Shown: positions 8,656 through 18,185, counted from the stretch's first letter. The stretch: 48,152 nucleotides of DNA from Atopobium sp034113385 (GCF_034113385.1 NZ_JAXEXL010000023.1:1-48152), one strand, 5' to 3'. A program made the numbers and translations. The notes: generated by a model not told the origin, from the sequence alone.

Positions 8656-10248
8656 TTACCTCCTGCGATTATCCTTTGACGAATCCGAGCGGCGCGAGCG
8701 CAAGCGCTCTGCAGGACTGGGTCCCAAGTCTATACGTTGTGCACGCCCTGTGCGCCGTGAACGAGACGTATTGAGGCGCTCAGTTGCAGGACGAAAGAAA
8801 AACACGCCTGCTTTTGAATCTTTTTGTGCGCCAGCGTCAGAACTACTTGGTTCATGATGTACGGACCGCCTAGAAGCACTGCGCGGCTGGACAGCAATCA
8901 CACCAGAGCCATGTGTGTCTGGATACGTACTATCTGTCTGAGCATCAGCCAAGCTAATTTGACTGCGACGGCGATCAAACTCAGTCTCAGGCAAAACGCT
9001 TTGCTTGGAAACGGACAAGATAAGACCTACAAGCGCCAAAGTGGACATGATGGATGAGCCACCGTACGATAAAAAGGGCAGCGGCTTACCAGTCATGGGA
9101 GCAAGACCTAAAATACCCATAACGTTAACGAACAGCTGGATAATAATGAGTGAGGTACAACCAGCCGCAATAAGCTTGCCGCACAAGTCAGGTGCATTTT
9201 TGGCGATGCGATAGCCATAATAAAGGAACGCACAAAAGCCAAGGATAACTGCAACAGTACCAATAAGACCGGTTTCCTCGCCAACCACAGCAAAAATAAA
9301 ATCATTGTGAGCCTCAGGCAAATACGAATACTTTTGGCGCGACATACCAATGCCGGCACCCATAAAGCCTCCGCTGCCAAAGGCATAAAACCCCTGAAGT
9401 ATCTGATAGCCAGCACCATACGGGTCTGCTTCAGGGTTAAACATAGTAATAACGCGCGCGCGTGAATAATCATCCGCCAAAACCAGTACCACAATAAAAA
9501 GAACAACGAGTGTGCCACCACCTAACAAGAGGCGCATGGGAGCACCAGCAAGGTATGCCATCACCGCAATCGTGACAACCAAAATAAGCGTAGTACCTTT
9601 ATCCGGCTGCACTAAGATAAGAATAATTGGAGCTCCAACAAACAAGACAGCTTCTTTGCAAAGATTGCGGAAGGTAATTGTTTGCTCTGCAAAATACCTA
9701 TACAAAATATCTGCGGCATACAGAATAACAACAACCTTTACAAATTCAGAAGGCTGGAAAGAAAAACCTGCTATGTTGAGCCAGCGTACAGCACCCTTGG
9801 TAACAACACCCAAAGCAGCTGTCATAAGCAACAGTGCTATCGATGCCGCCCAGGCAAAGGAAAGACCTTTACGTAAGGTATGGTAGTTTACCATGCTCAA
9901 TACCACCGCAACGATGGTACCAGCCGTTGCATATATGAGCTGTCGTTTAAAGAAATAGGCAGGGTCTCCGGTAGACTGCAAAGCCTTAACGGAACTGGCT
10001 GAGTAAATCATCACCAAGCCAAATACCACGAGCGCCGCCACGATGAGTGACAAGATGAGACGCGGCTCCATAAAGCGAGCAGGAACTCCCGCTGTTATAC
10101 GCTCCAAAAACGGTTTTTTATTTTTTGTGCGCTTGGTAGTTGCATCTACGCGAGCAGTACCTTGGCCAGATGCTTGAGAGCCTGTTGTACGCACAGTACG
10201 CCTATCGCGCCCAGATTGTCGAGAAGTGCCACGTGTAGAAAGTGTCAT
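8656..10248 (-). CDS. ftsW: SEDS family peptidoglycan glycosyltransferase FtsW
   Basis: A 530-residue polytopic protein with about ten membrane helices between residues 62 and 425. It has SEDS motifs: the FQPSEFVKV segment, LVQPDKGTTLIL, SYLPEAHNDFIFAVVGEE in the large external loop, and PFLSYGGSSI near the last helix. FtsW polymerises lipid II at the septum in complex with the class B PBP encoded three genes upstream. Unusual are the long charged cytoplasmic ends: about 50 residues before the first helix and about 95 Ser/Arg-rich residues after the last. Its ATG overlaps the murD stop (ATGA). Confidence 0.95.
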   Translation of the reverse strand: MTLSTRGTSRQSGRDRRTVRTTGSQASGQGTARVDATTKRTKNKKPFLERITAGVPARFMEPRLILSLIVAALVVFGLVMIYSASSVKALQSTGDPAYFFKRQLIYATAGTIVAVVLSMVNYHTLRKGLSFAWAASIALLLMTAALGVVTKGAVRWLNIAGFSFQPSEFVKVVVILYAADILYRYFAEQTITFRNLCKEAVLFVGAPIILILVQPDKGTTLILVVTIAVMAYLAGAPMRLLLGGGTLVVLFIVVLVLADDYSRARVITMFNPEADPYGAGYQILQGFYAFGSGGFMGAGIGMSRQKYSYLPEAHNDFIFAVVGEETGLIGTVAVILGFCAFLYYGYRIAKNAPDLCGKLIAAGCTSLIIIQLFVNVMGILGLAPMTGKPLPFLSYGGSSIMSTLALVGLILSVSKQSVLPETEFDRRRSQISLADAQTDSTYPDTHGSGVIAVQPRSASRRSVHHEPSSSDAGAQKDSKAGVFFFRPATERLNTSRSRRTGRAQRIDLGPSPAERLRSRRSDSSKDNRRR

Positions 10249-11663
10249 ACTGAGCGCTCCTGCATTTTAGCCGCAACCAACTGTTTAAAGACACGTCCTC
10301 GCTCTTCATAGCCGGAAAACTCATCAAACGATGAACATGCTGGCGACAGCAAAACGGTATCTTTGGGGACAGCAAGTTCACAGGCACAATCCAATGCATC
10401 TGCTAAATGCTGTGCGCGTACAATTTCCAATTGAGTGCAACTCTGAGCAGCAGTTGCAGCGGCTGCAGCAGCTAACTCAGATTGGAAGCGCTTGCCCGCC
10501 TCGCCAAAGCACACCACGGCCTTGCAGCTTGCAAGTACCGCTTGACAAAAGTCCTCAAGATCAGTGCCCTTATCATGACCGCCAACCATAAGCACAATGC
10601 GTTTGGGAGCAAATGCCGTAAGAGCCTTGATTACAGCATCTGTGTTAGTTGCCTTGGAATCATTTACAAACGTAACGCCGTTAAGCTGACCCACAGGTTC
10701 AATACGATGCTCCAGCGGACTAAAACTTGCAAGTGTTTGAGCAACACAGGTTGCCGATACACCCAACTCCAGTGCTGTTGCAGCAGATGCCAAAGCGTTT
10801 TGTATGTTGTGCTCGCCTTTAATGGACAACTCGTCCACAGAAATAAGCTTGTATTCTGTACCATCCAAACGCACTACCAGCATGTTGTTATGAACAAAAG
10901 CCGCGTTTGGTGTTTGAGGATCTGCGGTGACATCCACAATACAGGTACGAATCTTACGTGCGGCAAGACACTGTACGATAGAAGCTAGGTTGTCATCAGC
11001 AGAAGCTATCGCAAGGTCACCAGTGCCTAGATTGGCAAAGATACGCTCTTTAGCGTCCCTATAGTTCTTAAAAGTGGTATGCCATGCAAGATGATCAGGT
11101 GTTATGTTAAGCAACACAGCAACACGCGGATGCATGGTGGATGTGCCAGCCAGCTGAAAACTCGAAAGCTCCGCTACAAACCACTCGTCTGTTTGACGAG
11201 CAGAGACTTTACTAATGCTCAGCGTACCAATATTGCCTACAGCCTGTGCAGCCATGCCTGCTTGCTGCAAAAGCGTGCAGGTAAGCATGGTAGTGGTGGT
11301 TTTACCGTTTGTGCCGGTAATACCAATCCAGTGTGCTGGACTTTCACGAAAAGCAAACTCAGGTTCACCTATGATTTGAGCACAATGTGCTTTGGCACTA
11401 CAAAAGAAGTCACAAAACTCAGAGATGCCAGGTGAAGAGATAGCAAGGTCATAGCTGCCTTCAACGGTATCAGTTCCCACAACTACCCGTATACCTTGAG
11501 CTTCGAGCTCCGCGGTTTTCTTGGTAGCTGTAGAGGCTGCTCCACCATATACGGTAATGGAGCTCACACGGCTGGTGCCAAGACTTACGAGATAGTCGCA
11601 AACGGCAAACCCGGTTTTACCCAGTCCGAGTACGAGCACATTTCCTAAGTTTCTTGCAGCCAT
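10245..11663 (-). CDS. murD: UDP-N-acetylmuramoylalanine--D-glutamate ligase
   Basis: This 472-residue Mur ligase adds D-glutamate to UDP-MurNAc-L-Ala. It has an N-terminal Rossmann domain (VLVLGLGKTGFAV), the ATP loop GITGTNGKTTTT, the PDHLAWH motif and the C-terminal NDSKATNTDAV and VLMVGGHDKG motifs. The frame runs 17 codons further upstream from a TTG at 11714, but MurD similarity starts at the ATG at 11663, which I use; an AGG seven bases before it is a weak ribosome site. It ends by overlapping ftsW. Confidence 0.94.
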   Translation of the reverse strand: MAARNLGNVLVLGLGKTGFAVCDYLVSLGTSRVSSITVYGGAASTATKKTAELEAQGIRVVVGTDTVEGSYDLAISSPGISEFCDFFCSAKAHCAQIIGEPEFAFRESPAHWIGITGTNGKTTTTMLTCTLLQQAGMAAQAVGNIGTLSISKVSARQTDEWFVAELSSFQLAGTSTMHPRVAVLLNITPDHLAWHTTFKNYRDAKERIFANLGTGDLAIASADDNLASIVQCLAARKIRTCIVDVTADPQTPNAAFVHNNMLVVRLDGTEYKLISVDELSIKGEHNIQNALASAATALELGVSATCVAQTLASFSPLEHRIEPVGQLNGVTFVNDSKATNTDAVIKALTAFAPKRIVLMVGGHDKGTDLEDFCQAVLASCKAVVCFGEAGKRFQSELAAAAAATAAQSCTQLEIVRAQHLADALDCACELAVPKDTVLLSPACSSFDEFSGYEERGRVFKQLVAAKMQERSV

Positions 11664-11721
11664 GCTAAAACCTAACGTGTAATAATTCGTATAGTAAGGT
11701 AGTTCTACCCTCAAGGCGCTT

Positions 11722-12753
11722 TTACTTTAGTTGGAAGTACAGTGCAAAACCAATAGCCGCACACGCTGCGGAAATAATCCAGAAGCGAATCACAACCTTG
11801 GTCTCACTCCAACCGAGCTTCTCAAAATGATGATGAATGGGCGCCATTAAAAAGACGCGCTTGCCAGTAAGTTTGAAGCTACAGACTTGAATCATAACGG
11901 ACAGTGCCTCAACCACAAAAAGGCCGCCCATAACCACCGAAACTACCTCAGTCTTGGTAAGCACGGCAAGTGCCGCAAACGCAGAGCCAAAGGCCAAAGA
12001 GCCCGTATCACCCATAAAAATAGATGCAGGATAGCAGTTAAACCATAAAAAGCCGATAAGGCCACCAGCAATAGAAGCTGCAAATACTGCAAGGTTAACC
12101 TCGGAATAGCTAAATGCAACAGCAGCCATCATAAGCATGACTACTAACACTGTTCCACCAGACAAACCATCAAGACCGTCGGTAAGATTAACGGCGTTAG
12201 ACATGCCAGCCATAAGAAGGAATACAAAGACAATATACAGCCAAGGTACTGCAATGGTCATGCCATTAACCACAAAGGTGCTGCTAAGAATCCCCAGATT
12301 GATGTCAAGCCCGCCAGGGAAACGCAATACCGGAGCAATGTCACAGAGATTTACCGCAAGCAAACCAAAGGTAACAGAGATAATAAACAGGCCAATCATC
12401 TTTTGCTTAGGAGTTAAACCAAGCGAACGACCATGCGCAACAGACTCTATATCATCTGCAATACCAAGCAATGCCGTAATAATAGTTGCGCCAAAACCAA
12501 TCATAAGATTGGGTGTCCAACGTGCCAACAGCACACAGGTAATGGTCATGGCAACCAAAATGATAACGCCACCCATAGTGGGAGTCCCCTGCTTAATAAG
12601 ATGACGCTGAGGACCATCGGCACGAATTTGCTGGCCGACGCCCTCACGACGCATGAGCTTAATAAACAGCGGCATCAAAATCAAAACGATAATGGCAGAA
12701 AGCCCAATTGCCAAAAAGACTTGATAGCTCGGATAGCTTGGTTTACCAAACAC
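11722..12753 (-). CDS. mraY: Phospho-N-acetylmuramoyl-pentapeptide-transferase
   Basis: This 343-residue polytopic enzyme transfers phospho-MurNAc-pentapeptide to undecaprenyl phosphate, making lipid I. About ten membrane helices are evident. Family motifs include GTPTMGG, IADDIES (the DD metal pair), NAVNLTDGLDGLSGG, FMGDTGSLAFG and FLMAPIHHHFE. It starts with GTG whose G is the last base of the murF stop (TAGTG), with an AAAGGGGG site upstream, so it is coupled to murF. Confidence 0.96.
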   Translation of the reverse strand: MFGKPSYPSYQVFLAIGLSAIIVLILMPLFIKLMRREGVGQQIRADGPQRHLIKQGTPTMGGVIILVAMTITCVLLARWTPNLMIGFGATIITALLGIADDIESVAHGRSLGLTPKQKMIGLFIISVTFGLLAVNLCDIAPVLRFPGGLDINLGILSSTFVVNGMTIAVPWLYIVFVFLLMAGMSNAVNLTDGLDGLSGGTVLVVMLMMAAVAFSYSEVNLAVFAASIAGGLIGFLWFNCYPASIFMGDTGSLAFGSAFAALAVLTKTEVVSVVMGGLFVVEALSVMIQVCSFKLTGKRVFLMAPIHHHFEKLGWSETKVVIRFWIISAACAAIGFALYFQLK

Positions 12754-14201
12754 TATGCGAGCACCCCCTTTACAAATTGGTCAAGCGCACTTGCCCTTGA
12801 AGCTTTAGCCAGCACAACATCATGAGGCTCCAAGATTGGCTTGAGCGCAGCAACCGCAGCGTCTACAGATTCAAACATTTCAATTTTATCGTCAGACATA
12901 CCCATTGTGATAGCTGCTTCGCGCATCCCACCCACAAATTCACTTCCGATAAGAACGAGCATGTCCAAAGGTTTAGCGGCAGCGTAAGCACCAACATAGT
13001 TGTGGAGCTCGCGTGCCATCTTACCCATTTCACCCATTTCACCCAAAACTGCAATGCGCTTACCACGGCACGGAAGGGAGGCAAGTACATCTAATGCTGC
13101 TGCCATAGAGCTGGGACTTGCGTTGTAGCTGTCATCAATGATGCGTGGCTTATCTGTACCGCCAACAATTTCTAAACGCATATGTGTCTGAGGCATATGT
13201 TGTATACCTTCAATGCTAGCTTTATGGTTAATAGCAAGTTTATCTGCAACTGCAAGTGCTAAAAGATAATCATTTACCAGGTGTTTTCCAGGAATTGGAA
13301 GTTGCACAGGCTGAATATCGCCATCTTCATAATATACATTACAACAAACATAACCTTCATCTGTAAGCTTAATGTTACGAGCACTCAAATTATCATGCGT
13401 AGATGTACCAACATATGAGGTAGCTACTGCAGAAGCTTGTGCGTACTTGGTAGCAATATAGGTGCTAAAGTCATCAGAACTTACCAGATACAGACAAGGC
13501 TTAATTTGCATACCTTCAAGTGAATCTTGAACCATGCCAGAAACGATTTCTGCTTTTGCTTTTGCAATGTTTTCACGTGAACCTAACAGGCCAATATGAC
13601 TTGTTCCAACGTTAGTAATAACTGCCAGTGTTGGATGTGCTGCAGCTGCAAGACGTGCAATCTCGCCAGGGTGGTTCATGCCCATTTCTGCCACAATGAC
13701 TTGCGTATCTTCAGGAGCAGAAAGTATCGTAAGCGGCAAACCAATCAGATTATTAAAGTTTCCCTTGGTAGCATGTGTCTTATACTGAGCAGAAATGGCT
13801 GCTGCCAGCATATCCTTCGTGGTAGTTTTACCTACCGAGCCCGTCACGCCAACCACAAACCAATCTGCATGCATTTCTCGCCATGCTTGTGCAAGACGCA
13901 GCATAAACTCTTCGCCGTCATCATCCTGTGCACGCACAACAGCACAGGTATTCTTTGCAGCTGTATCAAGCAATTCATCGGTAGGATCTGCGGTAAGCAC
14001 CACACAGGCAGCACCATTGTGAATGGCTGCAGGAGCATAGGCATTGCCATCTACGCGCTCACCACAAAAGGCTACAAACAGGCCATCAGTAACAACGTCA
14101 CGGGAATCAATTGCTACATCTTTTGCTATGCGAGCGCCATCTCCGGCTAGCAGCGTACTGCCAGTAACTGCGCAAATAGAAGCAACATCCAACGAAAACA
14201 T
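12753..14201 (-). CDS. murF: UDP-N-acetylmuramoyl-tripeptide--D-alanyl-D-alanine ligase
   Basis: This 482-residue Mur ligase adds D-Ala-D-Ala to the UDP-MurNAc-tripeptide. It shows the ATP loop GVTGSVGKTTTKDM, the KGNFNNLIGLPLTIL segment characteristic of MurF, EMGMNHPGEI, NVGTSHIGLLGS and the C-terminal DDSYNASPSSM and LGEMGEMG motifs. An upstream extension of 19 codons in the same frame overlaps the end of ftsI. The ATG at 14201 has GAGAGGA four bases before it and begins the family sequence, so it is preferred. murE, usually between ftsI and murF, is absent. Confidence 0.95.
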   Translation of the reverse strand: MFSLDVASICAVTGSTLLAGDGARIAKDVAIDSRDVVTDGLFVAFCGERVDGNAYAPAAIHNGAACVVLTADPTDELLDTAAKNTCAVVRAQDDDGEEFMLRLAQAWREMHADWFVVGVTGSVGKTTTKDMLAAAISAQYKTHATKGNFNNLIGLPLTILSAPEDTQVIVAEMGMNHPGEIARLAAAAHPTLAVITNVGTSHIGLLGSRENIAKAKAEIVSGMVQDSLEGMQIKPCLYLVSSDDFSTYIATKYAQASAVATSYVGTSTHDNLSARNIKLTDEGYVCCNVYYEDGDIQPVQLPIPGKHLVNDYLLALAVADKLAINHKASIEGIQHMPQTHMRLEIVGGTDKPRIIDDSYNASPSSMAAALDVLASLPCRGKRIAVLGEMGEMGKMARELHNYVGAYAAAKPLDMLVLIGSEFVGGMREAAITMGMSDDKIEMFESVDAAVAALKPILEPHDVVLAKASRASALDQFVKGVLA

Positions 14202-14217
14202 ACTGTCCTCTCTACGC

Positions 14218-15996
14218 TTAGGAGACGGGCTGAACACCCATATCACTGAGCGCCTCACTCATAATTGACGAGAATACCGGTGCAGCAGAACTAGAAGCCA
14301 AATAACTCGTACCATTAAGACCAACATAGACCATGACAGAGGGGTCTTGAGCATTTGCAAAGCCAATTAAAGAACTGAGATAGACGTTTTCTTTGTAGCC
14401 ATTTTCGCCAGCTTGCTCGCCCGTACCAGTCTTGCCTGCAACCGCATAGCCATCAACCTTACCGGCAGCACCGGTACCTTCATCCACAACAACCTGCATC
14501 ATCTTTGTCATCTTTTGAGCAGTGTCTTCAGAAATGACCTGCTTATTGTTGCCAGACCAATCGACCTTCTCGCCCGCCTTAGAAATGAGGAAGTGCGGCG
14601 TGGTAAGCACGCCTTTGTTTGCAACTACGCCTATAGCGCGCACAATTTGAATCATGGGCATTGCGGTGCCCTGACCAAACGACATGGCACCCAGCGTGGT
14701 GCCTGTGTACTCAGAGCGCTTAGTCACTAAGCCAGCCACTTCACCGGGGAAATCTATACCAGTTTTAGAGCCAATGCCAAACTTCTCTACACCCTCCGCG
14801 AACTTATCGGCACCATCCGCACGGCCCACCAAGATGGCTCCCGTGTTGGAAGAGCGCCGCAAAATCTCTGTAAGCGACATGTCCATTGTGTAATCACGAC
14901 CATCGTCATCCTTAACGATGTCGTCACCAACCTTTACTCCCGCAGGAACGGTGAGCACGGAATCGGGAGTAAGAATGTCATTGTCTATAGCAATGGCCAT
15001 AGTCAATACCTTAAACATAGAACCAGGCTCATAGGAGCTGGAAACCATCTTGAAGGCCAGCTGATCATTGGTATAGGATGCGGGATCGGTAATGTTAAGA
15101 AGCGGCGTAGAACACGCGGCAAGAATCTCTCCGGATTTTGGATCGGTAACCATAACCATACCGGACTCTGCACCGTAGGTCTGAACTGCTTCGGTAATCT
15201 TGTTCTCTGCCACTTGCTGAATATCCGCATCCAAGGACAGTACGATATCTTGACCGTTTTTTGCTTCGGTAATCTGACTGGCGCCACCTGCAATAGGCGT
15301 GCCATCAGCACCCACTTCCATGGTCATTTGTCCATCAGTGCCAGAAAGGATTTTGTCATAATACAGCTCAAGACCGGTAAGGCCATTGCCATCAGTACCT
15401 ACCACACCTAAGATTTGTCCAGCAAGTGCACCGTATGGATACACGCGCTTTGTATCTGCCAGATAATAGATGCCGGTTTGTTTTGCCTTTTTAAGATCGT
15501 CTTTGAGTTGCTTAGCAACAGACATATCCACCTTGCGCTGGATATAGGCAAAGGTGGTGTTTTTACTCAAAACGGTCTTGTAATCATCCTGTTTACCACC
15601 TAAATCCTGTGCAAGAATCTTAGACGTGCTTTCTACATCTGCAACCTCTTTAGGGTTAACGTAGATGGTTTGGCATTCTTCACTGGTAGCCAGCACATTA
15701 CCATTACGATCATAAATCGTACCGCGCTTAGAAGAAATGGTAATAACGTTGGTATGATTGGCATGAGCTTTTGCAGCCAAACGCGGTGCATCAATAGCTT
15801 GCAAATACAGCAAGCGCAAAATAACAATAAGAAAAAGTCCCGCAAAAATAAAGGGCACCCAACCAAATTGATTGAGTGCAAGGGGTGAGCCAGAAGAACC
15901 TCCAGACCCCGAACCTCTATGAGAAGTGCGCGGCACCTCATCATAGGAGGAACCGCGAACACGTCGTTTACTGTTCTGTCGATTTGAGCCAACCAC
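14218..15996 (-). CDS. ftsI: Class B penicillin-binding protein, FtsI type transpeptidase
   Basis: This 592-residue protein has a Ser/Gly/Arg-rich cytoplasmic start, one membrane helix (about 46-64), a PBP dimerisation domain containing SSKRGTIYDRNGNVLA, and a transpeptidase domain. The active-site motifs are all there: S326-x-x-K329 in EPGSMFKV, SSN at 382-384 and KTG at 522-524. It cross-links septal peptidoglycan with FtsW. There are no PASTA repeats at the C-terminus. It starts at GTG with no clear ribosome site, 15 bases after ftsL; a later start cannot be excluded. Confidence 0.94.
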   Translation of the reverse strand: MVGSNRQNSKRRVRGSSYDEVPRTSHRGSGSGGSSGSPLALNQFGWVPFIFAGLFLIVILRLLYLQAIDAPRLAAKAHANHTNVITISSKRGTIYDRNGNVLATSEECQTIYVNPKEVADVESTSKILAQDLGGKQDDYKTVLSKNTTFAYIQRKVDMSVAKQLKDDLKKAKQTGIYYLADTKRVYPYGALAGQILGVVGTDGNGLTGLELYYDKILSGTDGQMTMEVGADGTPIAGGASQITEAKNGQDIVLSLDADIQQVAENKITEAVQTYGAESGMVMVTDPKSGEILAACSTPLLNITDPASYTNDQLAFKMVSSSYEPGSMFKVLTMAIAIDNDILTPDSVLTVPAGVKVGDDIVKDDDGRDYTMDMSLTEILRRSSNTGAILVGRADGADKFAEGVEKFGIGSKTGIDFPGEVAGLVTKRSEYTGTTLGAMSFGQGTAMPMIQIVRAIGVVANKGVLTTPHFLISKAGEKVDWSGNNKQVISEDTAQKMTKMMQVVVDEGTGAAGKVDGYAVAGKTGTGEQAGENGYKENVYLSSLIGFANAQDPSVMVYVGLNGTSYLASSSAAPVFSSIMSEALSDMGVQPVS

Positions 15997-16011
15997 AACA
16001 AAGAAAGTGTA

Positions 16012-16575
16012 CTACTTTGTGCTTGTAGAGGCAGCGGCCTTATCGGATGTATGAGTCTGCTGAGCAGAAGAGGCCTGGTCATGAGCGGCAGCATTTTTTG
16101 ACTTCTTGCTGCCCTCAATCTGCTTATCATTATCGCCGGTAGCAGCAGTGTAGCTATCTTCTGCGCTACCACCTAAGGTAATGACCTCAGTCTGAGAAGC
16201 GCGCACCATGCCATAGTTTTGTGTAGCAATGCGATCAATACGCGAGCTGTTAGACAGTGTAGACGCTGTTACCTTAAGGTCATTTTCCAAACTCTGAGCT
16301 GTCTTGATTTGCCCACGAAGCTCAGCATTTGCCTGAAGAGCACTAGCTGTAGCAGCATAGAGCGTTACACGTGTGATGGCGAGCACTGCAAAAACCACAA
16401 TTGCAAGAACTGCCATACGAACACGAGATAAAAATACATTGGAAACACCTTGGCGTACACGAGCATCAAGGCCGGCGCCCTCTACAATCTCAAAGGCTGG
16501 ACGAGTCTGACGCGCAGTCGTGCGCCTGCTCTCCTGTGCCCCGAGGCTCTGCGCCTGTGTAAGTGGATAGGCCAT
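16012..16575 (-). CDS. ftsL: FtsL-like septum initiation membrane protein
   Basis: A 187-residue bitopic protein with a cytoplasmic N-terminus of about 53 residues, a membrane helix at about 54-72 (VLAIVVFAVLAITRV), then an extracytoplasmic coiled coil (about 75-112, ANAELRGQIKTAQSLENDL) and the short RIDRIATQNYGMVRA motif seen in FtsL/FtsB/DivIC proteins. The last about 55 residues are a Ser/Ala/Thr/Lys-rich disordered tail. Position between rsmH and ftsI is the standard ftsL place. Sequence alone does not separate FtsL from FtsB types, so the name rests on context. AGGAG precedes the ATG. Confidence 0.83.
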   Translation of the reverse strand: MAYPLTQAQSLGAQESRRTTARQTRPAFEIVEGAGLDARVRQGVSNVFLSRVRMAVLAIVVFAVLAITRVTLYAATASALQANAELRGQIKTAQSLENDLKVTASTLSNSSRIDRIATQNYGMVRASQTEVITLGGSAEDSYTAATGDNDKQIEGSKKSKNAAAHDQASSAQQTHTSDKAAASTSTK

Positions 16576-16633
16576 GATATTGGTGCTCCTTATTGGTGTA
16601 GTACAAATCTGATGGTGCTGCGTTTATAGTGTG

Positions 16634-17608
16634 TTAGAGCCTGTTAGTGCGCGGAGCAAAAAGCTTTACTGCTACGCGTGTCTTTGCGCTGCGAGCTCGA
16701 GGATTATCCTCAATCTCTTGCCGCGTTGCAACAAGTGGTTTACGCGTTTTAACGTCGAGTATTGGCACCTTGCCACAGCTGCAAACCGGAAGCTCTGGAG
16801 GACATGTGCAGCCTTGCGAAAGCTCTGTAAATACATGCTTAACGATACGATCTTCCAGCGAGTGATAGCTTATTACGCAAATCCGAGCGCCAACATGCGC
16901 CCAGCGCACAGCTGCGCGAAGACCCTGCTCAAGCATCTCAAGCTCATGATTAACCTCAATGCGCAACGCCTGAAAACTCTTGCGAGCAGGATGTCCCCCA
17001 TGACGACGAGCAGCTGCAGGAATACCTGCTTTGATAACTTCTACCAACTCCAACGTCGTAGTAATGGGCGCTTTTGCCCTGCGGCGTACCATGTGCTTAG
17101 CAATGCTTTTTGCGTAGCGCTCATCCCCATATACGCGAAGAATCCGAGCGAGATCTGCTTCGTTATAGGTGTTTACGACCTCTGCTGCGGTTAGAGTGTT
17201 GTTACTCGGATCCATACGCATGTCGAGTGGGGCATCCTCGTGATACGAAAAACCCCTCATAGGAATATCAAGCTGCGGAGAAGAGACGCCAAGGTCAAAA
17301 AGGAAGCAATCTACACCAGAAACGTGAGCTTGCAAGAGCAGATTATCCAGGTCTCCAAAGTTTCCCTTAAGAAAACAATGCTGAGCGCCTGGAACTTCCT
17401 TCTTAAAACGTTGTGTTGCTGCTGCCAAAGCCATATCGTCTTGATCGATTCCTATCGATAAGCCCTCTGGAGCTATAAGCTTTGCCATCTCAATGGTATG
17501 GCCAGCTCCGCCCAGAGTGCAGTCACACACGACGTCTCCCTTTTGAGGGTCCAACGCTTGAAGGACCTCAGTAAGCATTACGGGTACGTGCCAATATTCT
17601 TCTGTCAA
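16634..17608 (-). CDS. rsmH: 16S rRNA (cytosine1402-N4)-methyltransferase
   Basis: This 324-residue SAM-dependent methyltransferase modifies C1402 of 16S rRNA. It has HVPVMLTEVLQAL at the start, the SAM motif DCTLGGAGHT (about 29-38), LFDLGVSSPQLD, RGFSYHEDAPLDMRMD and the C-terminal SYHSLEDRIVK motif. It starts with TTG at 17608 with AAGGGGAG four bases upstream. It lies 14 bases after mraZ, as in almost all mraZ-rsmH pairs. Confidence 0.97.
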   Translation of the reverse strand: MTEEYWHVPVMLTEVLQALDPQKGDVVCDCTLGGAGHTIEMAKLIAPEGLSIGIDQDDMALAAATQRFKKEVPGAQHCFLKGNFGDLDNLLLQAHVSGVDCFLFDLGVSSPQLDIPMRGFSYHEDAPLDMRMDPSNNTLTAAEVVNTYNEADLARILRVYGDERYAKSIAKHMVRRRAKAPITTTLELVEVIKAGIPAAARRHGGHPARKSFQALRIEVNHELEMLEQGLRAAVRWAHVGARICVISYHSLEDRIVKHVFTELSQGCTCPPELPVCSCGKVPILDVKTRKPLVATRQEIEDNPRARSAKTRVAVKLFAPRTNRL

Positions 17609-17622
17609 AGCGCTCCCCTTTA

Positions 17623-18054
17623 CTAGCCAAACAGCAGTGAATCAAAATCATCATCCAAGAAGCTTGCTTGCATTTGCTCCCACTTGGAGGCGCTGAAGAT
17701 TTCGAAGTGATCTACGTTACCCACAATCTCGAGTTCGCGACCGAGTCCAAACTTCTCGCGAATTTGTTCCGAGACTTTGCTTAGGGCAATACGACCAGCA
17801 GTATCAATATCAACCGTGGTGGTAAGAGCCGAAAGCCTACGACGGATAGCGTCCTGAGCTTTATCCTTTGGATCAAAACCCTCGGGGAAAAAACTCTGCA
17901 TCCACTCCTGATGTCCTTCAGGGGTAAACCCACACAACGCACCGTGAAAAGGAACCAAACAAACCTTGTTAGCAAACTGCTTGCGGAAATCCGCAGGAAG
18001 GGTGAGACGAGACTTGACGTCTAGGTTTCGATTGTAGTGGTCGGTCAAATACAT
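17623..18054 (-). CDS. mraZ: Transcriptional regulator MraZ
   Basis: This 143-residue protein has two SpoVT-AbrB-like MraZ domains, each with the DxxxR signature (DVKSRLTLPADFR at about 14-26; DTAGRIALS at about 84-92). MraZ forms ring oligomers and binds short GTGGG repeats before its own operon. Such repeats are present just upstream (18140-18175). The frame extends 15 codons further, but the ATG at 18054 has a strong AAAGGAGG site and begins with the family start MYLTDHYNRNLD. Confidence 0.96.
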   Translation of the reverse strand: MYLTDHYNRNLDVKSRLTLPADFRKQFANKVCLVPFHGALCGFTPEGHQEWMQSFFPEGFDPKDKAQDAIRRRLSALTTTVDIDTAGRIALSKVSEQIREKFGLGRELEIVGNVDHFEIFSASKWEQMQASFLDDDFDSLLFG

Positions 18055-18113
18055 GCTCACCCTCCTTTCGCTTTGCGGTCTGCGTGGAGTCGTGTCCACG
18101 TTGCGTATACATA

Positions 18114-18142
18114 ACTATACGTGCTTTTGCAACATTTCTCAA
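18114..18142 (-). promoter_or_regulatory. Promoter of the mraZ/dcw operon
   Basis: On the minus strand a -35 box TTGAGA (18137-18142) and a -10 box TATAGT (18114-18119) are separated by exactly 17 bases, close to the sigma-70/SigA consensus. The expected transcript start falls near 18107, leaving an about 50-base leader before the mraZ ATG. The MraZ-type repeats overlap the -35 box, so bound MraZ would be expected to repress. Confidence 0.8.
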
Positions 18143-18175
18143 CACTTTCTCCCACTTTATCCCCCAATTTCCCAC
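18140..18175 (-). promoter_or_regulatory. MraZ-binding repeat array
   Basis: Four hexamers in exact 10-base register on the minus strand: GTGGGA (18170-18175), GGGGGA (18160-18165), GTGGGA (18150-18155) and the weaker GTGTTG (18140-18145), each separated by four A/T-rich bases. This matches the known MraZ target (GTGGG-type repeats with 4-base spacers). The last repeat overlaps the promoter's -35 hexamer. Confidence 0.85.
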
Positions 18176-18185
18176 TCACCGATAA

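Noticed and set aside
8824..9886. Plus-strand open frames opposite ftsW
   Set aside because: They are low-complexity translations antisense to a conserved membrane protein, with no ribosome sites or family motifs.
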